A DNA stretch of 25,821 nucleotides from an uncultured Bacillota bacterium (lineage in GTDB: Bacteria; Bacillota; Dehalobacteriia; UBA7702): the NCBI GenBank assembly GCA_902766525.1, contig CACXDX010000083.1, positions 1 through 25,821 on the forward strand, read 5' to 3'. Shown here one piece after another: positions 21,969-25,821 of the stretch. The notes below the pieces were generated by a model that was not told the origin of the DNA, searched no databases, and saw nothing but the letters and a program-made list of their open reading frames with translations. Position 1 is the stretch's first letter, and every line of letters starts with the position of its first letter. The position numbers and the translations under genes are program-made.

Positions 21969-22853
21969 TCAGCGTTTGGCGGAACCCCAGAAAAACAGGG
22001 CGATTGTACCCGGCCCGGTATGACTGCCGATAACGGTTCCGATATCACAGATCTGAACTTTTCCGTCAAGATCGGGAAATGTCGATTCAACGAGAGCGGC
22101 TACTTCTTTGGCGTCATCCAAACAATACGAATTACAGATATAACATTTTCCGTTATACTTCGTGCCGTTTTCAGCCAGCTCTTTCATATGTGAAACCAGC
22201 GCTTTCATCGCTTTTTTCTTGGTGCGGACTTTTTCTCTGGGGATCAATTTCCCGTCATCATCCACATGAAGAACGGGACAGATGCCGAGAATCCCGCCGA
22301 TCCAACCGGCGGGAGCGGAAACACGGCCGCCCTTAACATACCAGGTCAGATCGGAAGAGAAGAACCAGTGATGAACCTCTCTCTTATGCGCTTCCGCCCA
22401 ATCCCGCAGTTCATCAAGGGAAAGCCCCTCATCTCTGCGATCGGCGAGAGCATCCATAAGCAGGCCGTATCCGGAAGAAGCGCAATAGGAATCAACGATT
22501 TCGATACGGCGATCGGGATATTTATCCTTCAGCATACCCGCCGCGGAAAGCGCTGAGGTATAGGTTCCGGAAATACCGGAAGAAAGACTGACATGAAGAA
22601 TATCCATATCTTGCTTCAGCAATTTCTCAAAATAGTCACAAAACTCACCGATGCTGACCTGAGAAGTGCCGGCGTCACTGCCGGCGATCAGTTTTTCATA
22701 AAAAACATTCAGGTCCATGGTTTTCCCCAGGTCATCGGGGTATTCTTCTCCGTCGAGCGTATAATGATAGCAGGCAAAGGAAATGTTTCTGCGTTCCAAC
22801 TGTTCTGCAGGAAGATCCGCGGTCGAGCAACAACTTAAAATATAATCGGCCAT
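21969..22853 (-). CDS. DegV family protein (fatty-acid-binding, FakB-like), copy 2
   Basis: This 294-aa protein has the DegV layout: an opening ILSCCSTADLP, GTSQVSIGEFCDYFEKLLKQ, the fatty-acid-cradle motif SLSSGISGTYTSALSAA, WYVKGGRVSAP, CPVLHVDDDGKLIP and the C-terminal GSHTGPGTIALFF. The expected job is to hold a fatty acid for a FakA-type kinase, which is not seen here. GGAGG lies 9 bases before the ATG. Its own promoter is visible upstream. Compared with copy 1, the N-terminus and the DNA are clearly diverged, so this is an old paralogue rather than a fresh duplication. Confidence 0.92.
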   Translation of the reverse strand: MADYILSCCSTADLPAEQLERRNISFACYHYTLDGEEYPDDLGKTMDLNVFYEKLIAGSDAGTSQVSIGEFCDYFEKLLKQDMDILHVSLSSGISGTYTSALSAAGMLKDKYPDRRIEIVDSYCASSGYGLLMDALADRRDEGLSLDELRDWAEAHKREVHHWFFSSDLTWYVKGGRVSAPAGWIGGILGICPVLHVDDDGKLIPREKVRTKKKAMKALVSHMKELAENGTKYNGKCYICNSYCLDDAKEVAALVESTFPDLDGKVQICDIGTVIGSHTGPGTIALFFWGSAKR

Positions 22854-22916
22854 AAATTTGTTCCTCCATCGTTTTTTCTTGATGCAATGTTTTTCGGTTT
22901 GTTTATCCTTTATTCT

Positions 22917-22945
22917 ATTTTACCTGCCGCCGTATTATTTAGCAA
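22917..22945 (-). promoter_or_regulatory. Promoter of degV copy 2
   Basis: The minus strand reads TTGCTA (22940-22945), 17 nt, TAAAAT (22917-22922). The start would lie about 57 bases upstream of the ATG. Confidence 0.72.
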
Positions 22946-23022
22946 GTCTTTCCTCACCCCAAAACATCGAAGTCAAGGCTATTAACAGGGGAGAAAGATT
23001 CTACAAAAAAGAGAATGTCCTG

Positions 23023-23601
23023 CTAGCGTCGTTTTATTTGGAAACTGAGCCAAACGACAATTTCCGCCGGAATCACGACAAGAAGCAGCTGCCAGGGATT
23101 ACTGCGCCACATCAGCAAATATATAAAGAGAAAAATACTGATCACAAGAGCGGAAACAATCCAGAAATTACGGCGGCCGCGATTCCAGAGTGAATTCATG
23201 ACCAAAATGACGATGCAGGAAACCGGGATCATCAAAACGAAGATCATCGGGAACAAAATGTCACAGAGCCACATCACCACGAAAATCAAAAGTGCCAGTG
23301 TCCATGCTCCGACAAGGCTGACGAGCATGATCATCTTACTGCTGTAGGAACGATCGGAAACCTCCAATTCCATCGGCAGCGTCCATTCCGTATAGGGCGT
23401 CAGCAGCATATCCACGCTGACATGAAACATGGCGGCCAACTGCTTCAACACAAAGGCATCGGGAAGGGATTCACCTCTTTCCCATTTGGAGACCGTCTTA
23501 TCGGAATAATTCAGTTTTTCACCCAGCTCCGCCTGGGTCATTTGAGCCTTTTGGCGCAAATAAACCAAATTCACGGAAACCGTTCGTTTTAAATCTTCCA
23601 T
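23023..23601 (-). CDS. XRE-family HTH regulator fused to a four-helix membrane domain
   Basis: The 192-aa protein begins with a Cro/C1-type helix-turn-helix (about residues 8-66). Its recognition region MTQAELGEKLNYSDKTVSKWERGESLPD is a standard XRE sequence. After a short linker come four predicted membrane helices at about 90-112, 115-136, 146-164 and 169-187, and it ends in a basic QIKRR. It is therefore likely a membrane-anchored DNA-binding protein. The target and signal are not evident. The ribosome binding site is weak (AAAGGGG about 12 bases upstream). It has its own promoter, and no clear terminator was found in the 169 bp downstream. Confidence 0.9.
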   Translation of the reverse strand: MEDLKRTVSVNLVYLRQKAQMTQAELGEKLNYSDKTVSKWERGESLPDAFVLKQLAAMFHVSVDMLLTPYTEWTLPMELEVSDRSYSSKMIMLVSLVGAWTLALLIFVVMWLCDILFPMIFVLMIPVSCIVILVMNSLWNRGRRNFWIVSALVISIFLFIYLLMWRSNPWQLLLVVIPAEIVVWLSFQIKRR

Positions 23602-23628
23602 TATTTTGAAACGCCCCTTTGCCCTTGT

Positions 23629-23657
23629 AGTGTATCATGTTTTAATACAATTTGCAA
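23629..23657 (-). promoter_or_regulatory. Promoter of the XRE-membrane regulator
   Basis: The minus strand reads TTGCAA (23652-23657), 17 nt, TACACT (23629-23634), with TG just upstream of the -10. The leader would be about 20 bases. Confidence 0.65.
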
Positions 23658-23704
23658 ATATAAACAGATAAAAGCAGCGATGGATTATTTTTTCTATCAC
23701 AGAT

Positions 23705-23729
23705 AAAAGCCGCTTAAAAAGCGGCTTTT
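23705..23729. terminator. Terminator of nrdJ
   Basis: AAAAGCCGCTT (23705-23715) and AAGCGGCTTTT (23719-23729) form a perfect 11-bp stem with a 3-nt loop. The arms end in four A/T, so it can work on both strands. Only nrdJ reads into it from a plausible distance (56 bases after its stop). Confidence 0.85.
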
Positions 23730-23784
23730 AAAAAAGGATTGTTTTTTTAACAAAAGTTTTTGAGTCACAGAGCGAAAACGATCA

Positions 23785-25821
23785 TCAACCGCATTTGGAG
23801 AAAGCGCATTCGGGACAGATCACGCATCCTCCCTCATGAACAACGGGTGCGCCGCATTCGGGACAGAATTTCATTTTCGCCACATCGTAAACGGCATCCT
23901 CGGGAATCTTTCTCTTACCGTTTTCACCGTTTACGGAAGGCAGCGGCTCGCTTTCGGCTGCCGTTTTCTGTTCCTCATCCAATATCTTCTGCACTTTACG
24001 CAGGACCTTCGCAATGGCGTCAGGGCAGGAAAGCACGTTGAGTTCAGGCTGACGGATCGTCGAAGGGCAGCGGATCCCTTTAAGCTGTCGGATCACCTCT
24101 TCAATATCGATACCGCTGCGCAAAGCCAACGAAGCCAAACGCCCGACGGCTTCGGATTGAGAAGGACAGCCGCCGTGTTTGCCGGTATTGGTAAAGACTT
24201 CACAAATACCTCTTTCATCGTAGTTAACGATGACATAGAGCTTGCCGCAGCCGATGCGCACCTTTTCCGTAAAACCGCGCATCACATCGGGACGGGGACG
24301 GGGGATGATTTTGCCGACGTTGTTTTGCACAGCGCCTTCGGCGTTTTTCTCATCCTTGCTGCCGACGCTGAGGACCTGTTCGCTGCGGCTGTTATCGCGA
24401 TAGATCGTTACCCCTTTGCATCCCAGCTTCCAGGCGAGGAGATAGACTTCTTCCACTTCGTCGCGGCCGGCTTCTTCGGCAAAATTGACGGTTTTCGATA
24501 CGGCATTGTCCGTATGACGCTGGAAAGCGGCCTGCATACGAATATGCCATTCGGGGCTGACGTCGTGAGCGGAAACAAAGATCTTTTTGATGTCCTCGGG
24601 AATCTCCGGCAAATGACTGACCGATCCCGTTTCGGCGATCTTGCGCATCAGCGCTTCATCGGCAAGACCGCGTTTTTCCAATTCCGCCTTTAAAATCGGA
24701 TTGATTTCCGTCAGTTCCGTATGATCCATAACGTTGCGGACATAAGCATAGGCAAAAACCGGTTCCACGCCGCTGGACACACCGGCAATGATCGACAGCG
24801 TTCCCGTCGGCGCGATCGTAGTGATGGTGCCGTTGCGCTGCTCATCACCGTCCTTCAGCGTACTTTCGGCGAAAAGCGGAAATGCGCCGCGGCTCGCGGC
24901 CAGCTTGATACTGGCTTCCCTTCCGCGTTTTTCAATGAAGGACATGATCTCTTCGGCGATGGCCACGCCTTCTTCGGAATTATAAGCAACGCCCAGCATC
25001 AAAAGCATATCGGCAAAGCCCATAACGCCGAGACCGATCTTACGGGTGGAACGCGTCCGTTCGGCGATGCTGTCCAAAGGATAGAGATTGGCGTCGATCA
25101 CATTATCGAGAAGATGCACGGCCGTATCCACGGTCTTTCCGAGGAGATCATAGTCGATCACATAACCGTTACCCTCGGCCCTGACCATCTTCGTCAAATT
25201 GATGGAACCGAGATTACAGGACTCATAAGGAAGCAGCGGCTGTTCACCGCAGGGGTTGGTCGATTCGATTTCACCGATGGAAGGAACGATATTATCCTTA
25301 TTCAGGCGGTCGATAAAGATGATGCCGGGCTCGCCGTTTCGCCAGGCGGCGTCGACGATCTTATGAAAAACATCGGCGGCATTGAGGCGGCCCGTCACCT
25401 CTTTGGTACGGGGATCGACCAGATCATATTTTTCTCCCGCCTCGGCGGCTTCCATGAATTTTTCCGTGAGAGCGACGGAAATATTAAAATTGGTGATGGT
25501 CTTGTCCTCGGCCTTGCAGTCGATAAACTGAAGAATATCGGGATGATCGACACGCAGGATACCCATGTTGGCTCCGCGGCGGGTGCCGCCCTGCTTCACC
25601 GCTTCGGTAGCGGCGTTAAAAACTTTCATGAAACTGATGGGGCCCGAAGCCACGCCGCCGGTCGTGCGCACGACACTGCCCTTGGGGCGCAGTTTGGAAA
25701 AGGAAAAACCGGTTCCGCCGCCGGATTTATGGATCAGCGCGGCATTTTTGATGGTATCAAAGATGCAGTCCATGGAATCCTCCACCGGCAGAACGAAGCA
25801 GGCGGAAAGCTGACCGAGTTC
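23785..25821 (-). CDS. nrdJ: Adenosylcobalamin-dependent (class II) ribonucleotide reductase NrdJ, 5' end missing
   Basis: NrdJ makes deoxyribonucleotides using a thiyl radical generated from adenosylcobalamin and needs no oxygen. The window holds the last 678 codons, and the frame is open to the right edge. The first visible residues, LGQLSACFVLPVEDSMD, include the cysteine expected of the redox pair. SGGGTGFSFSKLRPKGS follows. The active-site block NPCGEQPLLPYESCNLGSINL has the Asn/Cys/Glu catalytic set. TTIAPTGTLSIIAGVSSGVEP is also present. The C-terminus carries a TSCPD-like domain (NTGKHGGCPSQSEAVGRLAS) and a zinc-ribbon with CPECGAPVV and CVICPECAFSKC. No R2 or NrdD-type glycyl radical motif is seen. 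It is the likely consumer of the cobalamin made by the cbi operons. Confidence 0.95.
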   Translation of the reverse strand, partial: ELGQLSACFVLPVEDSMDCIFDTIKNAALIHKSGGGTGFSFSKLRPKGSVVRTTGGVASGPISFMKVFNAATEAVKQGGTRRGANMGILRVDHPDILQFIDCKAEDKTITNFNISVALTEKFMEAAEAGEKYDLVDPRTKEVTGRLNAADVFHKIVDAAWRNGEPGIIFIDRLNKDNIVPSIGEIESTNPCGEQPLLPYESCNLGSINLTKMVRAEGNGYVIDYDLLGKTVDTAVHLLDNVIDANLYPLDSIAERTRSTRKIGLGVMGFADMLLMLGVAYNSEEGVAIAEEIMSFIEKRGREASIKLAASRGAFPLFAESTLKDGDEQRNGTITTIAPTGTLSIIAGVSSGVEPVFAYAYVRNVMDHTELTEINPILKAELEKRGLADEALMRKIAETGSVSHLPEIPEDIKKIFVSAHDVSPEWHIRMQAAFQRHTDNAVSKTVNFAEEAGRDEVEEVYLLAWKLGCKGVTIYRDNSRSEQVLSVGSKDEKNAEGAVQNNVGKIIPRPRPDVMRGFTEKVRIGCGKLYVIVNYDERGICEVFTNTGKHGGCPSQSEAVGRLASLALRSGIDIEEVIRQLKGIRCPSTIRQPELNVLSCPDAIAKVLRKVQKILDEEQKTAAESEPLPSVNGENGKRKIPEDAVYDVAKMKFCPECGAPVVHEGGCVICPECAFSKCG

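Overview
The window looks like part of the chromosome of an anaerobic Bacillota, possibly a Negativicutes-type organism. The clues are AGGAGG-type ribosome binding sites, consensus sigma-A promoters (TTGACA/TATAAT with 17-nt spacers), two DegV proteins, an oxygen-independent cobalamin pathway, an NfnAB electron-bifurcating transhydrogenase and a B12-dependent class II ribonucleotide reductase. The phylum is well supported. The class is an inference from gene content only.

Region 1 (1-13659) is a cobalamin locus with two divergent operons. From a 742-bp noncoding hub (8250-8991), a minus-strand operon runs leftwards: cbiP, cbiB, cbiC, cbiD, cbiET (fused), cbiG, cbiH, cbiJ, then cbiA, which is cut by the left edge. 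A plus-strand operon runs rightwards: cbiM, cbiN, cbiQ, cbiO (cobalt ECF transporter), cbiK (cobaltochelatase) and cobD (aminopropanol-phosphate arm), ending at a strong terminator. Each arm has its own promoter, its own cobalamin riboswitch with visible P1 pairing and B12 box, and its own terminator hairpin before the first gene. The plus operon imports cobalt, inserts it into the macrocycle and makes the linker. The minus operon carries out ring contraction, methylation, amidation and linker attachment. cbiL, cbiF and the nucleotide-loop genes are not in the window. The most striking anomaly is a run of 27 A inside cbiK. It starts on a codon boundary and encodes nine lysines where the family has a conserved segment that I recall as the same length.

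Region 2 (13682-18076) is on the minus strand. It holds nfnA-nfnB, with a promoter and a leader of about 160 nt, and a nifS-nifU Fe-S assembly pair. The pair is driven by a perfect consensus promoter with an 8-bp inverted repeat over the expected start site.

Region 3 (18201-19366, plus strand) holds a manganese catalase and a small helical protein, ending in a bidirectional terminator.

Region 4 (19390-23601, minus strand) is housekeeping and accessory: a haemolysin III/PAQR membrane protein, a DegV protein, the tRNA methyltransferase TrmO, a second DegV protein, and an XRE regulator fused to four membrane helices.

Region 5 (23705-25821, minus strand) is the C-terminal two thirds or more of the B12-dependent ribonucleotide reductase NrdJ, cut by the right edge. 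It is a likely consumer of the cofactor made in region 1. I found no tRNA, rRNA, CRISPR array, insertion sequence or prophage.
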